Assembly (NCBI RefSeq): GCF_013364215.1
Contig: NZ_CP054923.1
Location: 6,076,001 to 6,140,000 of the forward strand
Direction of reading: 5' to 3'
Length of the DNA stretch: 64,000 nt
From: Verrucosispora sp. NA02020
GTDB lineage: Bacteria; Actinomycetota; Actinomycetes; Mycobacteriales; Micromonosporaceae
Notes under the pieces: generated by a model
What the model was told of the DNA's origin: nothing
Database searches by the model: none
What the model saw: the letters and a program-made list of their open reading frames with translations, nothing else
Translations under genes and position numbers: made by a program
In this document: positions 43,398 to 51,669 of the stretch, piece by piece
Numbering within the stretch: the stretch's first letter is position 1
Layout of the letters: every line of letters starts with the position of its first letter

Positions 43398-44957
43398 GCG
43401 TTCCGGGGCGGTGCGGGCCAGCGGGACGATCAGGACCGCCTCGGTGCCGCCCTCGGCGCCGGGCCGCAGCTCGATACTGCCCCGCAGCTCGCCGGTGACC
43501 AGGGCGCGGACGATCTGCAGACCGAGCTTCCCGCTGCCGGAGGCGTCGAAGTCGTCCGGCAGCCCCCGACCGTTGTCGGCGACGGTGACGTGCAGCATCT
43601 TGCGGGCCCGGTGCGCCGACACCACCACCTCGGGCGCGTCGGCGGTGGGCGGGCCCGGTGGCTCCGGCTCGACACCGACCTCGTCCTCGGCCTCACCGGT
43701 CGGCGGGAAGCCGTGCTCGACGGCGTTGAGCAGCAGCTCGTTGAGCACCATCACCATCGAGGTGGCGATCTCGGCCGGCAGCACGCCGAAGCTGCCCGTG
43801 CGTCGCATCCCGACGCTCACCTCGGTCGCCGCCACCTCGGTCGCCGCACTGGCCACCCGGTCGACGATCCCGTCGAACTCGACCGCCTCGTCGCTGGACA
43901 TGGAGAGCGTCTCGTGCACCAACGCGATCGAGGCGACCCGGCGTACCGACTCCTCCAGGGCGACCCGCGCCTCGGGTATGCCGACCCGGCGGGCCTGGAG
44001 GCGCAGCAGCGCCGCGACGGTCTGGAGGTTGTTCTTCACCCGGTGGTGGATCTCCCGGATGGTGGCGTCCTTGGTGATCAGGGCGCGGTCCCGGCGGCGC
44101 ACCTCGGTGATGTCCCGGACCAAGACCAGCGCGCCGATCGGCACACCGGCGGGCATCAGCGGCAGGGCCCGGGTGAGCATGGTCGCGCCCCGCGCGTCGA
44201 TCTCGCGCCGGGGCGGCGCCTCGCCGCGCAGCGCGGCGAGGATGCCGTTGCCGGCCTCGGTCCCCTCCAGCGGGTCGTTGGCCAGTCGGCGGTGCAGCGC
44301 CGCGAGATCCTCGCCCACCAGGTGGGAGGCGTAGCCCAACCGGCGGTACGCGGACTGCGCGTTCGGACTGGCGTAGGTGACCTTGCCCCCGGCGTCCAGC
44401 CGGACCAGCCCGTCACCGACCCGGGGCGCCGAGGTGGTCTCGCCGGGGTGCCGGGGCGGCGGGAACGTGCCGTCGGCGATCATCTGCGCCAGGTCGTCGG
44501 CAGTGGTCAGGTAGTTCAACTCCAGCTGGCTGGGCGTACGGGCGGTGGACAGGTTGGTGTCCCGCCCCACCACGGCGATCACCTCGTCGGACTCCCCGTC
44601 GGCGGCTCGCAGCCGGACCGGGATCGCCTCGTGTCGGGCGGGCACGTCGCCGTACCAGACCGGATCGCCCTCCCGCCAGATCCGGCCCTGTCCGTAGGCG
44701 ACGTCCAGGTGCGCCACCTCCGGGCCGCCGACGATGCGTCCCACCTGGTCGTCCTGGTACGCGGTGGGCGCGGTGGTCGGGCGGACCTGGGCCACGCAGA
44801 GGAAGCTCCCCTCACCGTCCACGGGGACCCAGAGCAGCAGGTCGGCGAAGGACAGGTCGGACAGCAACTGCCAGTCACCGGCGATGCGGTGCAGGTGGTC
44901 GATGTCGGCCGGACGCAGACGGGTGTGCTCCTCGGCGAGATCGCGCAGCGTTGACAC
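43386..44957 (-). CDS. pdtaS: Cytosolic sensor histidine kinase PdtaS (HisKA_2)
   Basis: The protein has 523 aa. It has an N-terminal GAF-like domain (about 1-150), PAS domain (about 175-290), then HisKA_2 with REIHHRVKNNLQTVAALLRLQARR (phospho-His) and a GHKL ATPase with VLNELLLNAVEHGF, DNGRGLP and GKLGLQIV. An acidic Pro-rich insert of about 30 residues interrupts the ATPase. In mycobacteria PdtaS phosphorylates the antitermination regulator PdtaR and is linked to nutrient and copper/NO signalling. No PdtaR gene is in this window. GTG 44957 follows a weak CACGCT -10-like element with a 7-nt gap. Confidence 0.92.
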   Translation of the reverse strand: MSTLRDLAEEHTRLRPADIDHLHRIAGDWQLLSDLSFADLLLWVPVDGEGSFLCVAQVRPTTAPTAYQDDQVGRIVGGPEVAHLDVAYGQGRIWREGDPVWYGDVPARHEAIPVRLRAADGESDEVIAVVGRDTNLSTARTPSQLELNYLTTADDLAQMIADGTFPPPRHPGETTSAPRVGDGLVRLDAGGKVTYASPNAQSAYRRLGYASHLVGEDLAALHRRLANDPLEGTEAGNGILAALRGEAPPRREIDARGATMLTRALPLMPAGVPIGALVLVRDITEVRRRDRALITKDATIREIHHRVKNNLQTVAALLRLQARRVGIPEARVALEESVRRVASIALVHETLSMSSDEAVEFDGIVDRVASAATEVAATEVSVGMRRTGSFGVLPAEIATSMVMVLNELLLNAVEHGFPPTGEAEDEVGVEPEPPGPPTADAPEVVVSAHRARKMLHVTVADNGRGLPDDFDASGSGKLGLQIVRALVTGELRGSIELRPGAEGGTEAVLIVPLARTAPERPGA

Positions 44958-44982
44958 GCCGACCAGCGTGCCACGCCGAGGG

Positions 44983-46035
44983 TCACCTCGTCGCGGTGAC
45001 CTTCTTCAGGCCCCGGGGCGCGTCCGGGTCCTCGCCCCGGGTCAGCGCGAGGGCCAGCGCCAGCCGTTGCAGCGGCAGGATGTCCAGCAGCGGGGCGTAA
45101 CGCTCGTCGACCTCGGGCACGCCGAGCCGGGTGGCCCCCTCGACCTCGGCGGAGCCGACCACGACCACGTCGGCCCGACGCTCGCCGAGCCGGGGCAGCA
45201 CCTCGCGCATCGCCTGCCCGCCCGGCCCGGAGCCGACCACGGCCAGCACCGGCACGTCCGGGTCGGTCATCGCGAGGGGGCCGTGCAGCAGGTCGGCGCC
45301 GGAGAAGGCCAACGCCGGCAGGTACGACGTCTCCATCAGCTTGAGCGCGGCCTCCCGGGCGGTCGGGTACGCGTACCCCCGGCCGGTGGTGACCAGTTGG
45401 CCGGCGAAGCGGTAGCGGGGGGCGAGCTCGGTGGCGGTCGGGTCGGCGAGGGTCCGGGCGGCCAGTGCCGGCAGCGCGGCCAGTGCCCGGCGCTCGTCGT
45501 CCGGAAGCGTGCCGTCGCCGGACCGGATCCCCTCGACCAGCAGGAGCAGGGCGAGCAGCTCCGCGGTGTACGTCTTGGTCGCCGCCACCGCCCGCTCGTG
45601 TCCGGCGGCGATGTCGACGGAGAGTTCGGCGGTCCCGGCCAGCGGGGAGTCCGGTGCGTTGGTGACCGCGAGGGTGAGTGCGCCGGAGTCCCGGGCGCTC
45701 CGGAGCACCTCGGCCAGGTCGGGCGAGCCGCCGCTCTGGCTGACGCCGACGACCAGGGCGTCGGAGAGGTCCGGCCGGGCGCCGAAGAGGGTCACGGCGC
45801 TGGGCGAGGCGAGCCCGGCCGGCAGGCCGAGACGGATCTCGGCGAGGTACGCCCCGTAGAGCGCGGCGTGGTCGGAGGTGCCGCGCGCGGTAAACACCAC
45901 GTGCCGGGGGCGGCGCTCGGCGATGGCGGCGGCGACCCGGGCGATCGGTGCCGCGTACTCGTCGGAGAGCAGTCGCTCGTAACCGGCCGGCTGCTCGTCG
46001 ATGTCGGCGGCCATGCCGCTTCCTGGGCGCGTCAC
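44983..46035 (-). CDS. SIS-domain sugar-phosphate isomerase/deaminase-like protein (GlmS C-half type)
   Basis: The protein has 350 aa with two SIS domains. The first has VVFTARGTSDHAALYGAYL and VVGVSQSGGSPDLAEVL; AVAATKTYTAELLALLLL follows; the second has TTGRGYAYPTAREAALKLMETSYLPALAFSGADLLHGPLAM. This matches the isomerase half of glucosamine-6-phosphate synthase without the glutaminase half, so it may be a glucosamine-6-phosphate deaminase or an amino-sugar isomerase. GTG 46035 has GGAGGAG 6 nt upstream. A 14-bp palindrome lies in the divergent gap upstream. Confidence 0.9.
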   Translation of the reverse strand: MTRPGSGMAADIDEQPAGYERLLSDEYAAPIARVAAAIAERRPRHVVFTARGTSDHAALYGAYLAEIRLGLPAGLASPSAVTLFGARPDLSDALVVGVSQSGGSPDLAEVLRSARDSGALTLAVTNAPDSPLAGTAELSVDIAAGHERAVAATKTYTAELLALLLLVEGIRSGDGTLPDDERRALAALPALAARTLADPTATELAPRYRFAGQLVTTGRGYAYPTAREAALKLMETSYLPALAFSGADLLHGPLAMTDPDVPVLAVVGSGPGGQAMREVLPRLGERRADVVVVGSAEVEGATRLGVPEVDERYAPLLDILPLQRLALALALTRGEDPDAPRGLKKVTATR

Positions 46036-46112
46036 GCGAACTCCTCCCCTGCGCGGTCCCCGCGCGTTTGATGCTCAGTCTTGCAGGATTCTTCACGTAT
46101 GAGCAACCGAAC

Positions 46113-46126
46113 GCGCAGTACTGCGC
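46113..46126. promoter_or_regulatory. 14-bp perfect palindrome in the SIS/TPR divergent gap
   Basis: GCGCAGTACTGCGC is fully self-complementary. It lies 78 bp before the SIS gene and 83 bp before the TPR gene, in a locally AT-richer gap, a position suited to an operator. Confidence 0.4.
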
Positions 46127-46208
46127 AGTGGATCACCAAAACTAGGAGTCGTCACCTACGCTGACCCGACCTCACCGCGCAACCCGTACCTACCACCGAG
46201 AGGACGAC

Positions 46209-47861
46209 GTGGCCGAGGGAACCGACGATCGGGCGTTGCCGGCGACGGAGGAACTGGCCCTGGCCCGGCAGGCCCTGGACTCCGGCGACCTGGCACACGC
46301 CGCTGACCACGTGGCGGCTGCGCTGGCCCGGGCACCGACGCTGCCCGAGGTGCACGAGACCCTGGCCCGACTGGCCGTGGCCGGCGGCGACGACCCGGTG
46401 GAACTCTTCCCTCTGCAACACCACACCTTCATCGGCGCGGTCGTCGCCCGGGCACACCTGCTCGCCGCCACCGGCCGTCCCGCCGAAGGGCTCGACCTGC
46501 TGGTGGCCGCCACCGCGCACGCACCGGGAGCGGACTGGGCCGGTGTCCCCTGGGTCACCTCACCCGACCTGGCCGAACGCCTCGGTCCGGACCAGGCGGC
46601 CCGGGTCCTGATGCAGGTCTGCGCCGCCGCCCCCGACCCGGTCCCCGCGTCCGACCGGGCCGCCCTGGCGGCCTACCTGACGCTGGCCCGCAACGCGGTC
46701 ACCGTCCACCCGGAACACGGGCTGCTGCTGGGCACGGCCTCCGCGCTGGCCCGGCGGGTCGGCGAGGTGCCGCTCGCGGTCCGCTGGGCCAGTCGGGGCG
46801 TACGCGCCGCACCGTCCAAGATCGGCGAGGTCTGGCTCGGGTACGCGTTGCGCAGCGCGGGCCGTACCCGGGAGGCGCTCGTCGCGCTGCGCCGTGCCGT
46901 CGACCACGACCCGGACGACCTCGCCGTGTACGCCGACATCGCCGGCACGCTGGCCGACCACGGCCGGCTCGACGAGGCGCTGGTCTGGATCGAGCGGGCG
47001 TTGACCCGCAACCCGTCCTTCGACTGTGCCGTGCACACCGCGCACCGGCTGCGGTTCCAGCGCGACGCCGACGTACGCCACCTGGTCGCGCTGGCCGACT
47101 TCGTCCGCGACCATCCCGACGACTCCCACGAGCACGGCGACCTCGCCGAGTGCTGCCGTGGCCGCCCCTGGCTGGGACAGGTGACGCCGGTCACCGCCCG
47201 CCCGCCGTCCGACACCGCGGAGCGGGCACGCCCGACACCGCCACCGCCCTCCGCGGACGCGGCCCGGCGACTCCAGCAGCTCGCCCACCCCGCCTGGCCG
47301 CACCCACCGGCCGCGTACGACACGGCGGTCGGCCTGGCCACGCTCGACCTGTCGGACCTGCTCGGCCTGCTGGCCCACCCGCCGGAGGCTCCGCCGACCG
47401 CGTTGGGCCGGGTGCTCGCCGGGCAGGATCCCGCGCTCTGGGTGCGCTGCGTCCAGGTGTGGGCCTGCCTCGGCCTGCTGCACCACCGCACCGACGAGCC
47501 GTGGGCCGCCTCGACGCGACGGCGGGTGCTCACCGAGTTGACCGACACCGAGGAGGTCGCCGAGGCGGCCCTGTTCGCGTTGGTCACCGCCGCCTGGGTG
47601 GACCCGTCGGTCCGGCCCGACGTGGCCGGGCTGGTCGCCGCCCGACTCGCCACGGTGGCCGAGGCGACCCGGCAGGGCCCGGTGCCGATGGCCGCCTCCC
47701 TGGCCCACCTGGCGCTGGCCGCCCCGGATCTCGACCCGGACAGCGTCGCCCTGGCGCGCACCCTGGCCGGCGCACCCGCCGGAGGGCACCGCTCGCCGCT
47801 GCGCGCACTGCTGCACCGGCTGCTGCGCCCGTTCCGCCCCCGCCTACCCGGCCCACCCTGA
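46209..47861 (+). CDS. Tetratricopeptide-repeat protein, unknown function
   Basis: The protein has 550 aa and is cytosolic. TPR-like helical pairs cover about residues 15-290, for example ALDSGDLAHAADHVAAALARAPTLPEVHETLARLA, LRSAGRTREALVALRRAVDHDPDDLAVYADIAGTL and LADHGRLDEALVWIERALTRNPSFD. A Pro-rich hinge near 345 leads to a second Ala/Leu-rich helical domain without recognisable motifs, ending in a basic tail (RALLHRLLRPFRPR). It probably scaffolds protein contacts. GTG 46209 has GAGAGGA 6 nt upstream. Confidence 0.8.
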   Translation: MAEGTDDRALPATEELALARQALDSGDLAHAADHVAAALARAPTLPEVHETLARLAVAGGDDPVELFPLQHHTFIGAVVARAHLLAATGRPAEGLDLLVAATAHAPGADWAGVPWVTSPDLAERLGPDQAARVLMQVCAAAPDPVPASDRAALAAYLTLARNAVTVHPEHGLLLGTASALARRVGEVPLAVRWASRGVRAAPSKIGEVWLGYALRSAGRTREALVALRRAVDHDPDDLAVYADIAGTLADHGRLDEALVWIERALTRNPSFDCAVHTAHRLRFQRDADVRHLVALADFVRDHPDDSHEHGDLAECCRGRPWLGQVTPVTARPPSDTAERARPTPPPPSADAARRLQQLAHPAWPHPPAAYDTAVGLATLDLSDLLGLLAHPPEAPPTALGRVLAGQDPALWVRCVQVWACLGLLHHRTDEPWAASTRRRVLTELTDTEEVAEAALFALVTAAWVDPSVRPDVAGLVAARLATVAEATRQGPVPMAASLAHLALAAPDLDPDSVALARTLAGAPAGGHRSPLRALLHRLLRPFRPRLPGPP

Positions 47862-47881
47862 TCCGCGCATCTCGCGCTCAC

Positions 47882-47943
47882 GGACGTAAGGAGGGGCCCC
47901 CTGCTATGCACGAGGCGTTAGCAGGGGACCCCTCCTTACATCC
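47882..47943. repeat. Dispersed palindromic repeat, copy 4
   Basis: GGACGTAAGGAGGGGCCCC.. (from 47882) pairs with ..GGACCCCTCCTTACATCC (to 47943) over 23 bp with two mismatches. The loop reads TATGCACGAGGCGTTA. It lies between the convergent TPR and MFS genes. Confidence 0.85.
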
Positions 47944-47990
47944 GGCACACCCGGAACATCCGGCACACCCGGCTCACGCGGCTCACGCGG
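47938..47990. repeat. Short tandem duplications at the MFS stop
   Basis: ACATCCGGCACACCCGG is repeated at 47938 and 47956 (18-bp period), overlapping the end of palindrome copy 4. CTCACGCGG is repeated at 47973-47981 and 47982-47990; the second copy contains the MFS stop codon. Confidence 0.85.
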
Positions 47991-49563
47991 ACGGGGAGCG
48001 GGCCAGAGCGGTCTCGGCCTGTTCCTCGGGCGTGCCGGTCGGTTCGTTGCTGGTGCGCAGCGGGATCTCGCGGATGAACCAGGCCAGCACCGGCACCAGC
48101 ACGGCGAAGAGCACCGCCCACAGGAAGACGTGCGAGATCGCGTCGGCCAACCCGCCGAGCACCGCCTCGCGCGCCTGTGCCGGCAACTCCCGGAGCTGGT
48201 CGATGTTCATCGCCGCCCCGGCCTCGCCGCCGCCGCTGAAGGCACCCCCGGCGGCGGTACCGGCCAGCCGGTTGGCGAAGATCGCACCGAACAGCGAGAT
48301 GCCGAACGAGCCGCCGATGGAGCGGAAGAAGGTGGCCGCGCCGCTGGCCGCGCCGAGGTCCTTCTGCTCCACGCTGTTCTGCGCGATCAGCATCGACGTC
48401 TGCATGAGGAAGCCCATCCCGACGCCGAGCACGATCATGTAGAGCGACGACTGGACCTTGCTGGTGTGCACGTCCAGCAGGCTCAGCAGGGCGAGCCCGA
48501 CGGCCATCACCGCGCCACCGACGATCGGATAGATCCGGTAGCGACCGGTCCGGGTGATGGCCCGGCCGACGAGCAGCGAGACCACCAGCATGCCGAACAT
48601 CAGCGGCAGCAGGAGCAGGCCCGAGTTGGTGGCCGAGGCGCCCTGCACGGTCTGCTGGTAGAGCGGCAGGAAGTTCATCGCGCCGAACATCGCGAAGCCG
48701 AGCAGGAAGCCGATCGTGGAGATCAGGGCGAAGTTCCGGTTGGCGAACAGACCCAGGGGCAGGATCGGCTCGGGGGCGCGCCGCTCGACGAACCCGAAGG
48801 CGACCAGCGCGACGAGCGCCAGGGCGGCGAGGCCGAGGATCTGCGGGGAGCGCCAGGCGTACTCGTTGCCGCCCCACGTGGTGATCAGCACGATCGCGGT
48901 GATGCCGACCGACAGCAGCGCGGCGCCGAGCCAGTCGATCCGGTGCTCGGTGCGGTACCGGGGCAGGCGCAGGGTGGCGATGAGCAGCACCAGCGCCACG
49001 CCGCCGAGCGGCAGGTTGACGTAGAACGCCCAGCGCCAGGAGAGGTGGTCGGTGATGAAGCCGCCGACGAGCGGTCCGGCGACCATGGCGATGGCCATGA
49101 TGCCGGCGATCATGCCCTGGTACCGGCCGCGCTCGCGAGGCGGGACCAGGTCGCCGATGATCGCCATCACGCCGACCATCAGGCCACCGGCACCGAGGCC
49201 CTGCACCGCGCGGAAGGCGATGAGCTGGACCATCCCGTCGTCGGGTCCGCCGAGGGCCGACGAGCCGGCCATGCCGCAGAGCGCGGAGCCGAGCAGGAAG
49301 AGCACCACGGCGGTGAGGAAGACGTTCTTGCGGCCGTACAGGTCGCCGAGCTTGCCCCAGATCGGGGTGGAGACGGTGGTGCCCAGCACGTACGCGGTCA
49401 CCACCCAGGTGAAATGGTTGAGCCCACCGAACTCGCCGACGATGCGGGGCAGCGCCGTGCTGACGATCATGTTGTCGAGCATCGCCAGCATCATGGCGAT
49501 CATCAGCCCGAACAGGACGAGGCGAATGTTGGGTCGTACGGCGGCCTGTTGTTGTGAGGCCAT
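47983..49563 (-). CDS. MFS drug exporter, DHA2 (14-helix, EmrB/QacA) family
   Basis: The protein has 526 aa with about 14 membrane helices. Motif A reads GKLGDLYGRKNVFL, and the opening LFGLMIAMMLAMLDNMIVSTALPRIVGEFGG is typical of the DHA2 family (the D1-type LDxTIVxxALP motif). It should extrude drugs or metabolites using the proton gradient. ATG 49563 has GGAGAG 8 nt upstream. It is divergent from a TetR gene with a large inverted repeat between them, so repression by that protein and relief by a transported ligand is likely. Confidence 0.93.
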   Translation of the reverse strand: MASQQQAAVRPNIRLVLFGLMIAMMLAMLDNMIVSTALPRIVGEFGGLNHFTWVVTAYVLGTTVSTPIWGKLGDLYGRKNVFLTAVVLFLLGSALCGMAGSSALGGPDDGMVQLIAFRAVQGLGAGGLMVGVMAIIGDLVPPRERGRYQGMIAGIMAIAMVAGPLVGGFITDHLSWRWAFYVNLPLGGVALVLLIATLRLPRYRTEHRIDWLGAALLSVGITAIVLITTWGGNEYAWRSPQILGLAALALVALVAFGFVERRAPEPILPLGLFANRNFALISTIGFLLGFAMFGAMNFLPLYQQTVQGASATNSGLLLLPLMFGMLVVSLLVGRAITRTGRYRIYPIVGGAVMAVGLALLSLLDVHTSKVQSSLYMIVLGVGMGFLMQTSMLIAQNSVEQKDLGAASGAATFFRSIGGSFGISLFGAIFANRLAGTAAGGAFSGGGEAGAAMNIDQLRELPAQAREAVLGGLADAISHVFLWAVLFAVLVPVLAWFIREIPLRTSNEPTGTPEEQAETALARSPSA

Positions 49564-49596
49564 CGGTAAGCTCTCCCCCCGAGACGTGACGCACTT

Positions 49597-49638
49597 ACTT
49601 GCCGACCGGCTAGCTACCTTACTAGCCGGACGGTAAGT
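49597..49638. promoter_or_regulatory. TetR-type operator between the MFS and TetR genes
   Basis: ACTTGCCGACCGGCTAG (49597-49613) and CTAGCCGGACGGTAAGT (49622-49638) are inverted repeats matching at 15 of 17 positions with an 8-bp spacer. TTAC...GTAA half-sites recur inside (49619-49636). Located 34 bp from the MFS start and 40 bp from the TetR start. Confidence 0.7.
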
Positions 49639-49677
49639 TGGACAGCAGATGACGGTCAACTGGATTAGGTGGTGCAG

Positions 49678-50253
49678 GTGAGCCAGAGCACAGGCGGCAC
49701 CCGGGAGCGGATCAAGGCCGTCGCGCTGGAACTCTTCACCGAGCAGGGCTACGAGGCGACATCGCTGCGTGAGGTCGCCGAACGACTCGGCGTGACCAAG
49801 GCCGCCCTCTACTACCACTTCAAGAGCAAGGACGAGATCGTCACCAGCGTCGTCGAGGACCGGCTGGGCCGGATGGACACGCTGATCTCCTGGGGCGAGG
49901 GCCAACCGGACACGCTCGCCACCCGCCGGGCGCTGATCGAGCGGTACGCCGACGCGATGTTCGGCGGCGAACAGCCGTCGGTGATGCGCTTCTTCGAGCA
50001 GAACCAGACCGCACTGAAGAACCTCTCCGCCGGTCGGGACATGCGCGAGCGGATGTTCCGGCTGGCCTCCGTGCTGTGCCGGGGCGACGACAGCGCCGGT
50101 GCCCAGCTACGCGCCGTGCTGGCCCTGTTCGCCGTGCACAGCAGCTGGTTCGCTCTGCGTACGCCGGACATCACCGACGCCGACCGCAAGCGGGTGGCGT
50201 TGGAGGTCGCCTACGAGCTGCTGGCCGCGATCGCGGTACCGGCCGAGGCGTGA
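49678..50253 (+). CDS. TetR-family repressor of the adjacent MFS exporter
   Basis: The protein has about 191 aa. The N-terminal helix-turn-helix reads GTRERIKAVALELFTEQGYEATSLREVAERLGVTKAALYYHFKSKDEIV, a full TetR signature. The C-terminal ligand domain is all-helical without known motifs. Three in-frame GTG codons (49669, 49672, 49678) are possible; GTG 49678 has AGG 8 nt upstream and directly precedes the conserved domain. It probably binds the inverted repeat in the shared promoter region. Confidence 0.92.
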   Translation: MSQSTGGTRERIKAVALELFTEQGYEATSLREVAERLGVTKAALYYHFKSKDEIVTSVVEDRLGRMDTLISWGEGQPDTLATRRALIERYADAMFGGEQPSVMRFFEQNQTALKNLSAGRDMRERMFRLASVLCRGDDSAGAQLRAVLALFAVHSSWFALRTPDITDADRKRVALEVAYELLAAIAVPAEA

Positions 50254-50290
50254 CCGCCCGACCGCCGACGCCCGCCGGAGGTCCGAGCGC

Positions 50291-50803
50291 TCAGCCGGCC
50301 GGGGTCAGCGTCAGTCGCAGGGCGAGCAGGTCGACACCGGGCAACGGCGACCAGTCCTGTTCCGGTACGCGGACGAAGCCCCGCCGCCGATAGAGCCGGT
50401 GCGCCGGCTCGGCGTGGCCGGCGCGTACGCAGATCACCAGCGCGGTGCAGCCCCGCCCGGTCGCCTCCGCCACGCACGCCTCGACCAGGGCGGCACCGGC
50501 ACCCCGTCCCTGTGCGGCCGGATCGACGGCCAGCATGCGGAACTCCGCCTCGTCCGGTCGGCACAGCTCGGCGTACCTGCTGCCGGGCAGGACGAAGGTG
50601 ACCGTGCCGAGCACCTGACCGGTGGCCGGGTCGACGGCGACCAGGATCCGGCCGTGTGCCGCCCGACCACTGACGTCGGCCAGCACCTCGGCGTAACCGT
50701 TCTCGCCCTTCAACTGGCCGTCGGCCTCGTACGCGGCGACGGTCAACCGGGCCACCGCGGCGAAGTCGGCCGGCTCGGCCGCGCGGACCAGGACGCCGGT
50801 CAA
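50291..50803 (-). CDS. GNAT-family N-acetyltransferase
   Basis: The protein has 170 aa. It carries VRAAEPADFAAVARLTVAAY, VLGTVTFVLPGSRYAEL, EFRMLAVDPAAQGRGAGAALVEACV (the acetyl-CoA loop Q/RxxGxG/A) and HRLYRRRGFVRVPEQD. Substrate is unknown. The start is TTG 50803, overlapping the stop of the biotinyl protein gene by four bases (TTGA), which makes coupled translation likely. No better in-frame ATG or GTG is available before the acetyltransferase fold. Confidence 0.88.
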   Translation of the reverse strand: MTGVLVRAAEPADFAAVARLTVAAYEADGQLKGENGYAEVLADVSGRAAHGRILVAVDPATGQVLGTVTFVLPGSRYAELCRPDEAEFRMLAVDPAAQGRGAGAALVEACVAEATGRGCTALVICVRAGHAEPAHRLYRRRGFVRVPEQDWSPLPGVDLLALRLTLTPAG

Positions 50804-51015
50804 CCGATCACCGCGATCAGGTCACCGTCCTGCACCACGTCGCCCTCGTTGACCGCGAGCTGCTGCACGACGCCGTCGGACTCGGCGATCACCGGGATCT
50901 CCATCTTCATCGACTCCAGGATCACCAGCGTGTCCCCCTCGGACACGGTGTCCCCGGCCGACGCGACGACCTTCCAGACGTTCGCCACCATCTCGGCGCG
51001 GATCTCCTCGGCCAT
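50800..51015 (-). CDS. Biotin/lipoyl attachment-domain protein (TB7.3-like)
   Basis: The protein has 71 aa and is a free-standing biotinyl domain. The lysine in LESMKMEIPV is the modification site, with the matching EGDVVQDGDLIAVIG hairpin. It resembles the 7-kDa biotinylated protein TB7.3 of Mycobacterium tuberculosis, encoded next to the sigH/rshA genes as here. ATG 51015 has AAGGGG 8 nt upstream. It may serve as carrier for an acyl-CoA carboxylase encoded elsewhere. The downstream acetyltransferase is translationally coupled. Confidence 0.9.
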   Translation of the reverse strand: MAEEIRAEMVANVWKVVASAGDTVSEGDTLVILESMKMEIPVIAESDGVVQQLAVNEGDVVQDGDLIAVIG

Positions 51016-51215
51016 CTCCCGGCCCCTTCTCTCGCGACTGCCTGCGCCACATCCAATCATGTGGCGGTCCTCCCCGGGCGGCGAGCAGCAGCCCCGGCGA
51101 GGATGCGTCGACGCCGACCGCACTAGCATCAACAGGTCGGACCCTGGCTCCGGAGGGCCGGTAGCGTGCCCCGGGGTCGAGGTCGTGCGCAGACGATCAT
51201 CACGAGGAGGTCACC

Positions 51216-51290
51216 ATGGCGAAGAAGGCCCGCAAGAAGAAGGCCCGGAAGAAGAGCGCCGCCAACCACGGCAAGCGCCCCAACTCCTGA
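51216..51290 (+). CDS. 50S ribosomal protein bL37 (24 aa)
   Basis: A 24-residue, extremely basic peptide opens MAKKARKKKA and ends ANHGKRPNS. GAGGAGG lies 6-7 nt before ATG 51216, a near-ideal Shine-Dalgarno. The AxxHGKRPN ending and length match the small actinobacterial ribosomal protein bL37 first seen in mycobacterial ribosome structures; I am recalling this rather than having searched. It is flanked downstream by a perfect bidirectional hairpin. Most gene callers would miss it because of length. Confidence 0.75.
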   Translation: MAKKARKKKARKKSAANHGKRPNS

Positions 51291-51325
51291 CGACGACGCT
51301 CCGGTCCCGGCGGACCGGACAGCGA

Positions 51326-51357
51326 GACGCCGGTGGCCCGTCCGGGCCACCGGCGTC
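51326..51357. terminator. Perfect 14-bp-stem bidirectional terminator
   Basis: GACGCCGGTGGCCC (51326-51339) and its exact complement (51344-51357) enclose the tetraloop GTCC. It lies between the convergent bL37 and rsrA genes. Confidence 0.8.
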
Positions 51358-51380
51358 GTCGTCCCTCCCGCGCCGACCGG

Positions 51381-51668
51381 TCAGTCGGCCAGTTCGCGGG
51401 ACTCGGTGCTCTCGAACACCACGATCTCGCTGAGGCGTACCCGCAGTCGCTCGCGCAGTTCGTCCGGCGCGGACTCGTTGCCGCAGCAGCGGGCCACCAG
51501 CGCCTTCACCTCCTGCTCGATGCCGTACTCCCGCAGGCAGGGACCGCATTCGTCGAGGTGGTGACGGATCCGGGAGCGCCGCTCCTGGGCGCACTCCAGA
51601 TCGAGGTAGAGGTAGACCTCGGCGAGGACCTCGCGGCAATCCGTCTCGTGCGGGTCTCCACAGCTCAC
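51381..51668 (-). CDS. rsrA: Zinc-binding redox-sensitive anti-sigma factor RsrA
   Basis: The protein has 95 aa. Cysteines at 3, 11, 26, 41 and 44 and histidine at 37 reproduce the ZAS layout (HX3CX2C read as HLDECGPC). The numbering of C11, H37, C41 and C44 equals that of Streptomyces coelicolor RsrA. Zn is lost when disulfides form, releasing SigR. GTG 51668 lies just after the sigR stop with GGAGG 7 nt upstream, so the two are co-transcribed and co-translated. Two more cysteines (CC, near 67) occur toward the C-terminus. Confidence 0.95.
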   Translation of the reverse strand: MSCGDPHETDCREVLAEVYLYLDLECAQERRSRIRHHLDECGPCLREYGIEQEVKALVARCCGNESAPDELRERLRVRLSEIVVFESTESRELAD

Positions 51669-51669
51669 G

